The notes: generated from the letters alone by a model not told the origin. DNA of 11,514 bases from JBDHTO01 sp039808665 (GCA_039808665.1 JBDHTO010000033.1:1-11514), one strand, 5' to 3'; shown: positions 1 to 7,455, numbered from the stretch's first letter. Numbers and translations are program-made.

Positions 1-1
1 A

Positions 2-160
2 GAAATGACTCCGCAAATGCATTACGGGTTTATGACATGCTACCTTGGGCGCCTTTCTCAAAAAAATGAGAGTGATGCCGTGGTTGAGTCATTAAATAAT
101 CTCCTCAAACAACATCGTGGATATGCCGGTGTTGAAAAAGAAAATCCGGAGATCTGTTAA
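2..160 (+). CDS. 3' end of an unidentified gene (partial)
   Basis: The second forward frame stays open from the left edge to a TAA at 158-160, giving about 52 residues that end in ...GVEKENPEIC. The composition is protein-like, with an amphipathic stretch (ESLNNLLKQH) near the end, but I do not recognise a family. A complete 51-residue ORF from the ATG at 5 is possible, although no ribosome binding site is visible because the edge cuts it off. A competing reading in frame 1 ends at a TGA at 67-69, so the frame is not certain. About 52 codons without a stop could occur by chance at this base composition. The 96 bases between this stop and the next gene hold no convincing terminator or promoter. 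Confidence 0.4.
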   Translation, partial: EMTPQMHYGFMTCYLGRLSQKNESDAVVESLNNLLKQHRGYAGVEKENPEIC

Positions 161-256
161 CATTATCCTCAAAGGTGGCGAGTCTTTTTGTCGCATTGAT
201 GAAAAGCGCGCTTCCTTTCACTCTGAGGTGAGCAACCCTTTTTATAAGGAAAATAT

Positions 257-586
257 ATGAAAAAAATTCTAACACTTTTGTGCTTATGCGGGCTTACAAC
301 AGTGAATGCTGCGGATCCAGAAAAAGGTGATCCCACCTCTATGGCTGCATCTCCCTCTCAAACGCTTCAAACGGTTAAAGAGACAGCCGAAGAAGTAAAA
401 CAGGAAGTCAAGGACACGGAAAAAGAGATTGGCGACATTATTGAAACGAGCAAGAAGACTGTGGAAGAAGTCATTCAAATTGCCGATGAAGTTGAAGACG
501 ATCTTGCGGGATGCGGTTGCTTTGGCGGAAGCAAAAAGGGAAAAACTGCCTCTGCTAAAAAAGGAAGTGCCAAGAAAAAGAAGTAA
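257..586 (+). CDS. small exported coiled-coil protein with lysine-rich tail
   Basis: A 109-residue protein of unknown function. Residues 1-18 form a Sec-type signal peptide (MKK, then a hydrophobic core, with likely cleavage after VNA). Residues about 37-83 are a charged, heptad-like helix rich in E, K and V, containing two similar halves (TVKETAEEVKQEV and TVEEVIQIADEV). A short GCGCFGG patch (85-91) carries two cysteines, and the tail (93-109) is almost entirely K, S, A and G, ending in KKKK. The start is supported by AAGGAAA a few bases upstream of the ATG. It appears monocistronic, since a strong terminator follows within 30 bases. An envelope-associated or secreted role is inferred from the signal peptide only. 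The lysine tail resembles nucleic-acid- or polyanion-binding tails, but nothing else supports DNA binding. Confidence 0.75.
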   Translation: MKKILTLLCLCGLTTVNAADPEKGDPTSMAASPSQTLQTVKETAEEVKQEVKDTEKEIGDIIETSKKTVEEVIQIADEVEDDLAGCGCFGGSKKGKTASAKKGSAKKKK

Positions 587-614
587 ATTTTTCCTGATTT
601 TTGGAATGATTTGC

Positions 615-642
615 GGGAGAGATTCAAAATCTCTCCCTTTTT
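615..642 (+). terminator. Rho-independent terminator of the small exported protein gene
   Basis: GGGAGAGATT (615-624) pairs perfectly with AATCTCTCCC (628-637) around a 3-base loop, and five T residues follow (638-642). This is a textbook terminator on the plus strand, 29 bases after the stop at 586. On the minus strand the same stem lies just past the xseA stop but lacks a T run, so it would be weaker for xseA. Confidence 0.88.
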
Positions 643-644
643 AC

Positions 645-2003
645 TTAATCAAACAGCTTTCCTTGCTGACTCAACAATGCTTGCACTTTTGCCACACCAT
701 CGCTCAGATGAAGCTTAAAGGGGGATTGAGGCACATCACAAAGAGACTGAATAATTTTTCCATCATCCGTCTGTGCAAGGGAAAATCCACGCTCCAAAGT
801 CTTTTTAAAGGAAACACTTTCCAATTGTCTTCCAAGAAAAAGAAGATGACTTTCCTGTTTTGACCTCAAAACATCCCAAATTTGATGCAAGCGATGCTCA
901 ATTTGCCTGAGACTTTCCTGATTTCCCTTTATAAGAGGAGGTGGGATTTTAATCCCCCCAAGAGCAAGGGTTTTTTGAACAAAGGTATGACGACACGCCA
1001 TATGAAGGCGCTCCGCCCAATCATCAAGACGCTGTTGACGCTCAAAAATGGGACGAAGAGGATCCTTAAGAATGGTCCCAAATCGTTCAATCTTATGGGT
1101 CAAAAGATGAAGTGTCCGCATAAGGGTTTGCTTAAGACGCACATCAATTTCTTGAAGCCTAAGGAGAATTTGTGCCATCACAGGGGTCGCAAGTTCAGCC
1201 GCCGCCGTAGGGGTGGGAGCACGAAGATCTGCGACAAAATCAAGGAGGGTAAAATCTGTTTCATGACCAATTGCTGAGATAACAGGGATTTCTGATTTAA
1301 AAACTTCCCTCACCAAAGCTTCGTCATTAAAGGCGAAAAGATCCTCTAAACTCCCCCCACCCCGAGCGATAATGAGAACATCGGGTCGTTTTTCATCTGG
1401 CAACGCATTCATCATACGCACGGCCTCACATACCTGAAATGCGGCCCCTTCCCCCTGGACAGCCACAGATTTAAGGAGGATATGACAGGGATAACGCTCA
1501 CGCAGGCGGTGAAGAATATCCCGAATCACGGCCCCTGTGGGCGATGTGATGATTCCAATACGTCTTGGAAAAGTGGGTATAGGTTTTTTATGCTCCGGGC
1601 TAAAAAGTCCCTCTTTGCTCAACTGCTCTTTAAGTTTTTGAAGAAGCTGGAGAAGGGCACCCTCTCCGCTTGCCTCAAAGCTCGAGATAATCATTTGATA
1701 TTTGGAACGCCCCGGATAAGTTGTAATTTTACCGTAAGCAACAATCTCAAGACCCTCTCTTAGAAGGTTCGTTTGAGGTGTGCCACGCCAACACACAGCA
1801 TCCATCACGGCATCTGTGTCCTTGAGGGAAAAATAAATATGGCCAGAGGTATGCTTTTTAAGACCTTGGACCTCCCCCTTGACACGAATTCCAGAAAATG
1901 TTCCCTCAACAAGATCCTTCAACGCCTTGCTGATGAGAGTGACAGAAAAAACTTGCTCTTGCTGGGGCGTAAAAAAATTATCATCTTGTGACAGATTGCC
2001 CAT
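645..2003 (-). CDS. xseA: exodeoxyribonuclease VII large subunit
   Basis: XseA with XseB degrades single-stranded DNA in both directions to oligonucleotides, in DNA repair in the cytoplasm. The protein has 452 residues, the usual length (about 450). An N-terminal OB-fold DNA-binding domain lies at about 17-110 (VKGEVQ, SGHIYFSLKD). The nuclease core follows with IGIITSPTGAVIRD (149-162), IIARGGGSLEDL (211-222), the catalytic GHETD (246-250) and RAPTPTAAAE (261-270). The C-terminal third is the charged helical region expected for XseB binding. No xseB is in the window. The ATG has no clear ribosome binding site: the bases upstream read GCATCGTAA, and an 11-codon in-frame ORF (MKKEYRDWNAS, 2004-2039) stops directly against it. 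Starting through termination of that ORF is possible. It is divergent from hemA. Confidence 0.96.
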   Translation of the reverse strand: MGNLSQDDNFFTPQQEQVFSVTLISKALKDLVEGTFSGIRVKGEVQGLKKHTSGHIYFSLKDTDAVMDAVCWRGTPQTNLLREGLEIVAYGKITTYPGRSKYQMIISSFEASGEGALLQLLQKLKEQLSKEGLFSPEHKKPIPTFPRRIGIITSPTGAVIRDILHRLRERYPCHILLKSVAVQGEGAAFQVCEAVRMMNALPDEKRPDVLIIARGGGSLEDLFAFNDEALVREVFKSEIPVISAIGHETDFTLLDFVADLRAPTPTAAAELATPVMAQILLRLQEIDVRLKQTLMRTLHLLTHKIERFGTILKDPLRPIFERQQRLDDWAERLHMACRHTFVQKTLALGGIKIPPPLIKGNQESLRQIEHRLHQIWDVLRSKQESHLLFLGRQLESVSFKKTLERGFSLAQTDDGKIIQSLCDVPQSPFKLHLSDGVAKVQALLSQQGKLFD

Positions 2004-2073
2004 TTACGATGCGTTCCAATCGCGATACTCTTTCTTCATGAAAGTTACCTTAGCAGGAAATGACACCCAATTG

Positions 2074-3288
2074 ATGAATTTTCGCGATTTTTTCAAGTCA
2101 TCACTTGAAACACTCAAAAAAGAACACCTCTACAGAACATTTGTCCCCCTCGAAAGACATGCGAAGGAAGCTCCCTATGCAAAACGCCATAAACCTGATG
2201 GCACAACGCAGGACGTTATCGTGTGGTGTAGCAATGACTACCTCGGCATGAGCCATCACCCAAATGTGATTGAAGCCGCGAAAAATGCCCTTAACACCCT
2301 TGGTGCAGGATCTGGTGGAACGCGCAACATCTCGGGTACAGCAAAAATTCACGAGGATCTTGAGAAAACGGTCGCGACACTTCATGGAAAGGAAGCCGGA
2401 CTTATTTTTTCCTCTGGCTATAGTGCCAACAAATCGACCCTTTCAACCCTTGCCCAACATATCCCCGATCTTGTGGTTTTGAGCGATGAAAAAAACCACG
2501 CAAGTATTATCCAGGGGATTCGTCACGGTCGATGTGAAAAAGTCGTCTTTAAACATAATGATATGGTGGATCTTGAAAATCATTTAAAGTCCCTTCCCTA
2601 TCAAAAACCCAAACTTATCGTGTTTGTTTCGGTGTATTCCATGGATGGAGATTTTGCAAAAATCGAACAAGTTGTGCATCTTGCAAAAAAATATAATGCC
2701 ATGACATTTTTGGACGAAGTTCATGCGGTTGGCATTTATGGAGAAAAAGGTGAAGGCCTTGCGGGGATGCTGAACCTTTCAAAGGACATTGATATCATCC
2801 AAGCTAACTTTGCAAAAGCTTATGGTGTTGTCGGCGGATATATTGCCGCGGATCAGGTGATTATCGATTTTGTGCGCAGTCACGCGAGTGGATTTATTTT
2901 TACAACCTCCATCCCCCCAGCAACCGCTGCAGCGTGCATCCAATCGGTGGAAATACTCAAAAATGATCGAACACCTGCTGAAAAACTTCTGAACAATGTT
3001 GCCTACCTTAAGGAAAGGCTAAGGCATACATCCGTCAGTATGGTCGAAAGCGAAAGTCATATTATTCCCCTTTGGGTGGGTGATGCCAAGCTTTGTAGAA
3101 AAGTCTCTGACCATCTTCTTGACACTTATGGACACTACGCACAACCTATCAATTTTCCAACCGTGCCCGTGGGACAAGAGCGCCTCCGCATTACGATTAC
3201 GCCCCATCATACGCATGCAATGATCGATGACTTTGTTGATGCACTTCAAAAAACGTGGGATCAGATCCTTCTCAAGAAAGCAGCTTAA
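2074..3288 (+). CDS. hemA: 5-aminolevulinate synthase (C4/Shemin pathway)
   Basis: Condenses glycine and succinyl-CoA to 5-aminolevulinate, the first step of tetrapyrrole and haem synthesis in alphaproteobacteria; PLP-dependent and cytoplasmic. From the ATG at 2074 the protein has 404 residues, and key positions coincide with those I know from the Rhodobacter capsulatus enzyme: R21 (YRTF), N54 (CSNDYLG), T83 (SGGTRNISGT), D214 and H217 (DEVHAVG), and the PLP lysine K248 (FAKAYGVVGGY). This agreement is why I chose 2074. The frame is open further upstream, including an ATG at 2038, but that adds residues absent from the family. AGGA (2055-2058) is somewhat distant at 15 bases. It stands divergent to xseA with 70 bases between starts; no clear promoter was recognised there. 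The 74 bases to trkA contain no terminator. Confidence 0.97.
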   Translation: MNFRDFFKSSLETLKKEHLYRTFVPLERHAKEAPYAKRHKPDGTTQDVIVWCSNDYLGMSHHPNVIEAAKNALNTLGAGSGGTRNISGTAKIHEDLEKTVATLHGKEAGLIFSSGYSANKSTLSTLAQHIPDLVVLSDEKNHASIIQGIRHGRCEKVVFKHNDMVDLENHLKSLPYQKPKLIVFVSVYSMDGDFAKIEQVVHLAKKYNAMTFLDEVHAVGIYGEKGEGLAGMLNLSKDIDIIQANFAKAYGVVGGYIAADQVIIDFVRSHASGFIFTTSIPPATAAACIQSVEILKNDRTPAEKLLNNVAYLKERLRHTSVSMVESESHIIPLWVGDAKLCRKVSDHLLDTYGHYAQPINFPTVPVGQERLRITITPHHTHAMIDDFVDALQKTWDQILLKKAA

Positions 3289-3336
3289 ATTTTGATAGAT
3301 TATACCGCTTCTCTCTGTCTTATGTTAAATATGAAT

Positions 3337-3345
3337 AGGTATAAT
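3337..3345 (+). promoter_or_regulatory. possible -10 element of the trkA promoter
   Basis: A perfect TATAAT lies at 3340-3345, 17 bases before the trkA ATG, in an AT-rich gap after hemA. The hexamers 17-18 bases upstream match TTGACA poorly. If real, the 5' untranslated leader would be only about ten bases, which fits the lack of a clear ribosome binding site before trkA. Confidence 0.4.
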
Positions 3346-3362
3346 GCCCCTGTGGTGTCCGC

Positions 3363-4745
3363 ATGAAGGTTGTCATTTTAGGCGCAGGTCAGGTCGGTGC
3401 TAGCATTGCGCGCTACCTTGCTTTTGAAGAAAATGATATTTCTGTTGTGGACTATAATCCCGAGGTTTTGAAGAAAATCTCGGACTCCATGGACATTAAG
3501 CCCGTTCTTGGTTTCGCCTCTCACCCTGATGTTTTAGAACAAGCCGGCACAAAGGATGCTGACCTGATTATTGCTGTCACAGCCTCGGATGAAGTCAATA
3601 TTGTGGCATGCGAAGTTGCGAATTCTATTTTCAATGTGCGGACAAAAGTCGCACGTATTCGCTCTCAGCATTATCTAGCACCTCTGTGGTCTCATCTTTT
3701 TAGTCCTCATCACATCGCCATTGATCACATCATTTCCCCTGAACTTGAGGTTGCGCGATCCATTGAAAAAAGTATTCAGGTTACAGGGGCTTTTCATGTG
3801 ATTTCCCTTTGCGGGGAAATGATGCGAAGTGTGGGCATGAAATGTCTTGAAAAAGCTCCTATTCTCCACACCCCACTTCATCGCATTCCGGCACTTTTTC
3901 CCCATCTTGGACTGAGTGTTTTATGTATCATTCGTCACGGAAAGGTTTTTATCCCAGATGGGGATGATCAGCTTCTTCCCGGTGATGAAATTCATATCCT
4001 TACGCGCACAGACCAAACACAAGAAATTGCCCAAGCCTTTGGTTACGGAGAGCGAGAAAGCAGGCGTATTATTATCCTGGGTGGTGGAAATATCGGTCTA
4101 AGCCTTGCAAAATCTCTTGAAGCTGAATCCTTGGGAATGACAGCAAAACTGATCGAACGCTCCCCCAAACGCGCAGAGATGGCCGCAAGAGAGTTAAAAC
4201 ATACCGAAATTTTATGCGGAGATGGTCTCGATAATGATGTCTTAAGTGAGGCCAACGTTTCAACCTGCGAAGCCGTCATCAGCATTACCGATGATGATAA
4301 GGTGAATATTCTCTCATCACTTCTTGGAAAAAATATGGGAGCACGTCGCGCCATGGCCCTCCTTAACAACATGAATCAATCGGATTTTGCAACATCCTTG
4401 GGCATTGATTCTGTCATCAACCCCAGATCCATCACCGTATCGAGCATTCTTCAGCATATTCGCCAAGGTCGCCTGCACTCCATTCACTCTATTCGGGATG
4501 ATTTTGCAGAGCTCATCGAAGCAGAGGTCAGAGAATCAAGCATGGTTGTAGGGCTTTCTGTGGGGGATATTGTGATTCAGGGAGAAATCCTTGTCGGTGC
4601 GCTTATTCGTGAAGATGAAATTATCTTCATGCCGCAAAAAAGCACTTTTATCAGAATTGAGGACAAACTCATCTTGATGGCAACAAAGAATGCAATCAAG
4701 AAGGTGGAAAAGCTTTTTGCCCCAAGGGGTGCGTACACGTCCTAA
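3363..4745 (+). CDS. trkA: Trk potassium uptake regulatory protein TrkA
   Basis: TrkA is the cytoplasmic NAD(H)-binding gating subunit of Trk/Ktr potassium channels and acts on a TrkH membrane protein, which is not in this window. The length of 460 residues matches the two-fold family form (about 458). There are two Rossmann RCK_N domains with nucleotide-binding glycine motifs, GAGQVG (7-12) and GGGNIG (240-245). Each is followed by an RCK_C domain: about 140-220 (ending ...LLPGDEIHILTRT) and about 380-455. Typical signatures include DADLIIAVTASDEVNI and AVISITDDDKVN. The start has no strong Shine-Dalgarno sequence, but MKVVILGAG is exactly where the family begins. In many alphaproteobacteria trkA follows ntrX and precedes dat and hfq; here hemA is upstream. 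Confidence 0.95.
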   Translation: MKVVILGAGQVGASIARYLAFEENDISVVDYNPEVLKKISDSMDIKPVLGFASHPDVLEQAGTKDADLIIAVTASDEVNIVACEVANSIFNVRTKVARIRSQHYLAPLWSHLFSPHHIAIDHIISPELEVARSIEKSIQVTGAFHVISLCGEMMRSVGMKCLEKAPILHTPLHRIPALFPHLGLSVLCIIRHGKVFIPDGDDQLLPGDEIHILTRTDQTQEIAQAFGYGERESRRIIILGGGNIGLSLAKSLEAESLGMTAKLIERSPKRAEMAARELKHTEILCGDGLDNDVLSEANVSTCEAVISITDDDKVNILSSLLGKNMGARRAMALLNNMNQSDFATSLGIDSVINPRSITVSSILQHIRQGRLHSIHSIRDDFAELIEAEVRESSMVVGLSVGDIVIQGEILVGALIREDEIIFMPQKSTFIRIEDKLILMATKNAIKKVEKLFAPRGAYTS

Positions 4746-4826
4746 TCATTTCTGTGCCAGCCCACTAGCATTTACAAAGTCGAATGGGGTATACATCTTT
4801 ATATACAACAAAATTTAACGTGACTT

Positions 4827-5606
4827 ATGAAAAAAAAGTACGTTGTTCTGATATCACTGGGTGTGCTGATCGCCGCCTCTTCCGCGTCACCGTGGGTTTG
4901 GGAAAAGGTTATGGAGCTTATCCCTGAGGACTGGCGTTATGAAAAATCAGGGGAATTCTCTCATAATATCGGCATTATTTCAGAGTTGAATTTACTCATG
5001 GTGCCTTTTCAAAAGGTTAAAGAAGGAGATGAAGAGCTCTTTAATGCGCCATGCCCATTTTCTCCAGAACTTGATCCTATTGTTTTTAATAGCCTCAACC
5101 CTATGGGATCGGGGCGAGATTTAGAGGATATCACAAAAGCCTCCCTCGCTTTCAAAGATGCCCAAGATATCATGATGAGAATACGCAGCTTGCTAATTCT
5201 TCACTATAAACTCGATCATCCTCGTGTGGGCGAGATTTTAGGCGGAGCAGGCTCTGTTGATTATAAAATTGCTGTAGACACATCGATTCCGGAAACTCTT
5301 GCTCTTGCCCACATGCGTGTTGAAGGCGGGCTTTTTGAGAATATGGAAACATTGGAACTTCCCCCCAATACAGAAAAAATTATCCTTACAAAAAAACAAA
5401 AAGACACCCTTCAAAAAATTTATAAGGCGTGCCGTATGACAAACTTCCAAGCACATCGGATACAAGGTCCCTATGTGCGAACCGCTTACCTTCCGACCAA
5501 AGTAGAGGAAAAACAAATTAACCATGCACTGGGCATTTCACCGGATAAACCGGATGAAGTGGTGTGCACCTATAAACGCCTTGATACGGAAAAAAAATCG
5601 TCATGA
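4827..5606 (+). CDS. exported protein of unknown function
   Basis: A 259-residue protein I do not recognise. Residues 1-20 are a signal peptide (MKKK, a hydrophobic core, likely cleavage after ASSA) or an uncleaved anchor, so the rest is predicted periplasmic. The mature part is mixed: acidic and aromatic at the N-terminus (PWVWEKVMELIPEDWRYEK), a helical stretch around 105-130, a small glycine patch (ILGGAGS, 137-143), a lysine-rich segment (187-200), and three cysteines (76, 202, 247). No catalytic motif is evident. The stop overlaps the dat start by ATGA (5603-5606), so translation of the two is probably coupled. The ATG lacks a good ribosome binding site but is the only start that gives a signal peptide. 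The 81-base gap after trkA has AT-rich stretches (TATACA, TATATA) but no well-spaced promoter. It sits between trkA and dat, genes that are often close neighbours in alphaproteobacteria. Confidence 0.8.
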   Translation: MKKKYVVLISLGVLIAASSASPWVWEKVMELIPEDWRYEKSGEFSHNIGIISELNLLMVPFQKVKEGDEELFNAPCPFSPELDPIVFNSLNPMGSGRDLEDITKASLAFKDAQDIMMRIRSLLILHYKLDHPRVGEILGGAGSVDYKIAVDTSIPETLALAHMRVEGGLFENMETLELPPNTEKIILTKKQKDTLQKIYKACRMTNFQAHRIQGPYVRTAYLPTKVEEKQINHALGISPDKPDEVVCTYKRLDTEKKSS

Positions 5607-6448
5607 GCCGCTTTGCCTATATCAACGGAAAATTTGTCCCCCATAGCCAGGCTCACGTCCACTTTGAGGATAGAGGCTACCAATTTGGGGATAGTATTTA
5701 TGAAATTGCGGCTGTTGTTAATGGAAAAGTCATCGACGAAGATGCGCATCTTAAACGTCTGGACACATCATTAAAAGCTGTACATATTTCTTTACCTTTA
5801 CAGATCACGAACTTAAAAAGGTTAATCAGGGAAATTATTGAGCTTAATCGCTATAAACATGGTTATGTCTATATTCAAGTGACACGCGGCGTTGCCCCAA
5901 GAGGCTTTCCCTTTCCAAAGAATGTCCATCCTTCTATTGTTCTTACCATGCGCCCGATGAAGCAGATTCAAACTGTAAAAACCCATGAAAAGGGTGTTCG
6001 CGTGATGACCGTAGAGGATGAGCGATGGGCACGGGTGAATATCAAAACAACCAACCTTATGCCCGCAGTCCTTGCGAAACAATTGGCCACTGAAAATGGA
6101 GCATTTGAAGCCATTTTTGTAAGACATGGTATTGTGATGGAGGGGTCTTCTGCAAATATTTTTGCAGTGATCGATGGGATACTACGTACTCATCCCCTAA
6201 CCTCTCATATTTTGGGGGGGATAACACGGGAGCGCATTCTTAGCTTGTGTACAAAACATCATGTTCCTTTTGAGGAAAAAGCATTCACTTTGGAGGAATT
6301 TTATCAAGCGGATGAAGCGTTTATCACGTCTGCGAATGTGCTTGCGATTCCCATCATTCAGGTGAATGAAACAAAAATTGGTAACGGCAACCCCGGCCCC
6401 CTTCAAAAACGTCTTCAAGATCTTTATTTCGAATTTATGCAGGAGTGA
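5603..6448 (+). CDS. dat: class IV aminotransferase, probable D-amino-acid transaminase
   Basis: A PLP enzyme of fold type IV, predicted to interconvert D-alanine and D-glutamate with their 2-oxo acids, supplying D-amino acids for the cell wall. It has 281 residues, the family length. Family features are the opening YINGKFV, the FEDRGYQFGDSIYE motif (22-35), the PLP lysine K148 in NIKTTNL, EGSSANIF after it, and a TSANVLAIPI segment near the end. The branched-chain aminotransferase (ilvE) and 4-amino-4-deoxychorismate lyase share this fold. D-amino-acid transaminase is preferred for the opening motif, the segment around K148 and the location near trkA and hfq. Its start overlaps the preceding stop by four bases and the HAD gene begins four bases after its stop, so all three are probably co-transcribed. 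Confidence 0.88.
   Translation: MSRFAYINGKFVPHSQAHVHFEDRGYQFGDSIYEIAAVVNGKVIDEDAHLKRLDTSLKAVHISLPLQITNLKRLIREIIELNRYKHGYVYIQVTRGVAPRGFPFPKNVHPSIVLTMRPMKQIQTVKTHEKGVRVMTVEDERWARVNIKTTNLMPAVLAKQLATENGAFEAIFVRHGIVMEGSSANIFAVIDGILRTHPLTSHILGGITRERILSLCTKHHVPFEEKAFTLEEFYQADEAFITSANVLAIPIIQVNETKIGNGNPGPLQKRLQDLYFEFMQE
6441..6445 (+). promoter_or_regulatory. ribosome binding site deciding the HAD hydrolase start
   Basis: AGGAG within the last codons of dat, seven bases before the ATG at 6453. It selects this start over the in-frame ATG at 6366, which would lie 83 bases inside dat. Confidence 0.75.
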
Positions 6449-6452
6449 TTCT

Positions 6453-7115
6453 ATGATCCCCCAACCAAGAAACCAGGCAAAGGTTCCTTTTCCACAAGCT
6501 GTTCTTTTTGATTGGGACGATACACTCATTGAAACGTGGCCCCTTCTTTACGACATGTATCAACGGGTTTTTAAAGCTTATCACACACCCATCCCAAATT
6601 CGGAGACTATGCATGAATTTGCCGTACGCCACGGAAGGGACAACTTTGTAAGACTTATTGGAGAAGAACAGGGAAATCAAGCGCTCAAAGATTTTATCAA
6701 AATCTATGACGACGAATTTCATCAAAACCTTACCCCCAAACCCGGTGCGGAGGATATTCTTATTCAACTGACGGAAAAAAACATACCCCTTGGTATTGTC
6801 AGCAATAAAAATCATCAGGCCATGATCAGTGAGGTTCACGCCCTTGGTTGGGAGAAATATTTTAAAGCGCTCACGGGACGTTGTATTGTTGGGCCCAAAC
6901 CTTCCCCAGAGCCCGTTTTTTATACCCTTCGCAATATGCAGATTGCGTCCTCGCCTTCTTCTGTATGGTTTATCGGTGACTCTATTGTTGATCACGAAAC
7001 AGCCGTTGCATCCGATTGTTTTTCGGTTGCCATTCACGCCCATCACGATCAAGGAGACTTGAGTGTGACAAATTGGAAGCAGTTTAGCGAATTTTTATCT
7101 AAATTTTTTTCATAA
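6453..7115 (+). CDS. HAD-superfamily hydrolase, phosphoglycolate phosphatase-like
   Basis: A 220-residue cytoplasmic phosphatase of the HAD-IA type. The catalytic motifs are in order: motif I DWDDTL (D20 nucleophile, D22 acid/base), motif II SNK (117-119), motif III lysine K149 in GPKPSPEP, and motif IV GDSIVDHE (175-182) with the Mg-binding acidic residues. An alpha-helical cap lies between motif I and motif II (about 30-95), as in Gph-like enzymes. The substrate cannot be read from the sequence; phosphoglycolate or another small phospho-metabolite is possible. It starts four bases after dat with its own AGGAG, so it belongs to the same transcript. The C-terminus (FLSKFFS) is followed by a 76-base gap before hfq. 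Confidence 0.86.
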   Translation: MIPQPRNQAKVPFPQAVLFDWDDTLIETWPLLYDMYQRVFKAYHTPIPNSETMHEFAVRHGRDNFVRLIGEEQGNQALKDFIKIYDDEFHQNLTPKPGAEDILIQLTEKNIPLGIVSNKNHQAMISEVHALGWEKYFKALTGRCIVGPKPSPEPVFYTLRNMQIASSPSSVWFIGDSIVDHETAVASDCFSVAIHAHHDQGDLSVTNWKQFSEFLSKFFS

Positions 7116-7140
7116 TGTGCTGAATCCAACCCTCGGAGCA

Positions 7141-7149
7141 TGTTATATA
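7141..7149 (+). promoter_or_regulatory. possible extended -10 promoter of hfq
   Basis: TGT followed by TATATA (7144-7149) forms an extended -10-like element. No good -35 hexamer lies 17-18 bases upstream. Transcription would start near 7156, giving a leader of about 36 bases before the hfq GTG. Confidence 0.3.
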
Positions 7150-7157
7150 GAGGGGAT

Positions 7158-7177
7158 AAAGAAGAAAAAATAATAAC
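7158..7177 (+). promoter_or_regulatory. A-rich ARN-type tract in the hfq leader
   Basis: A run of A-purine-N triplets (AAG AAG AAA AAA, then AAT AAT AAC in a shifted register) ends four bases before the hfq Shine-Dalgarno sequence. Such (ARN)n tracts are the known preference of the Hfq distal RNA-binding face. Autoregulation at this position is inference. Confidence 0.3.
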
Positions 7178-7180
7178 TGT

Positions 7181-7184
7181 GGAG
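7181..7184 (+). promoter_or_regulatory. ribosome binding site deciding the GTG start of hfq
   Basis: GGAG seven bases before the GTG at 7192. No ATG in this frame lies in a position that would preserve the N-terminal Hfq residues. Confidence 0.75.
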
Positions 7185-7191
7185 TTTCACT

Positions 7192-7455
7192 GTGGCCTCT
7201 GATAAGCCCGTTAATGTACAAGACGTTTTTCTTAATCATGTCCGTAAAAATAAAAACCCCGTCACCGTATTCCTTGTCAATGGCGTAAAACTTCAAGGTG
7301 TTGTCACTTGGTTCGATAGCTTTTCCGTGCTTCTTCGCCGGGAGGGGCATTCCCAACTTGTCTACAAACATGCGATTTCAACCATTATGCCACAGGGACC
7401 GATTCAGCTTTTTGATTCTGCACCTCACACAGAAGATATGGTGGTCGAGGAATAA
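7192..7455 (+). CDS. hfq: RNA chaperone Hfq
   Basis: Hfq forms a hexameric ring that pairs small RNAs with mRNAs and affects RNA stability and translation. The protein has 87 residues and uses a GTG start. Sm1 spans about 23-49 (PVTVFLVNGVKLQGVVTWFD) and Sm2 is QLVYKHAISTIMP (55-67) with the diagnostic YKHAIST. Proximal-face residues Q10, K59 and H60 correspond to E. coli Q8, K56 and H57. E. coli Y25 of the distal face is F27 here, and Q41 is S43. The rim is R18-K19 rather than R16-R17. These forms are typical of alphaproteobacterial Hfq. The acidic tail is short (ending VVEE). hflX, a common downstream partner, is absent. Confidence 0.98.
   Translation: MASDKPVNVQDVFLNHVRKNKNPVTVFLVNGVKLQGVVTWFDSFSVLLRREGHSQLVYKHAISTIMPQGPIQLFDSAPHTEDMVVEE

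Noticed and set aside
161..256. Possible terminator or promoter before the first complete gene
   Set aside because: The only stems are four base pairs long, and the TTTATA near 241 would leave no room for the ribosome binding site.
429..863. 144-codon plus-strand ORF overlapping the small exported gene and xseA
   Set aside because: It runs through a strong terminator and into antisense xseA, and its sequence is not protein-like.
882..1763. Plus-strand ORFs of 131 and 93 codons opposite xseA
   Set aside because: They are antisense shadows of a complete, well-conserved xseA.
1879..2073. Longer hemA starts (1879 or the ATG at 2038)
   Set aside because: They overlap xseA or add residues not found in the family. 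From 2074 the numbering of R21, N54, T83, D214, H217 and K248 matches the known enzyme exactly.
4746..4826. Promoter for the unknown exported gene
   Set aside because: TTTACA (4771-4776) and the TATACA/TATATA boxes are spaced 13 or 23 bases apart, outside the usable range, so it was not listed.
6366..6452. Upstream in-frame start for the HAD hydrolase
   Set aside because: It lies inside dat, while the ATG at 6453 has AGGAG at ideal spacing and places motif I near the N-terminus.
6435..7052. 205-codon ORF on the minus strand opposite the HAD gene
   Set aside because: Its translation is low-complexity and unlike any family, it has no ribosome binding site, and it mirrors a gene with all HAD motifs intact.
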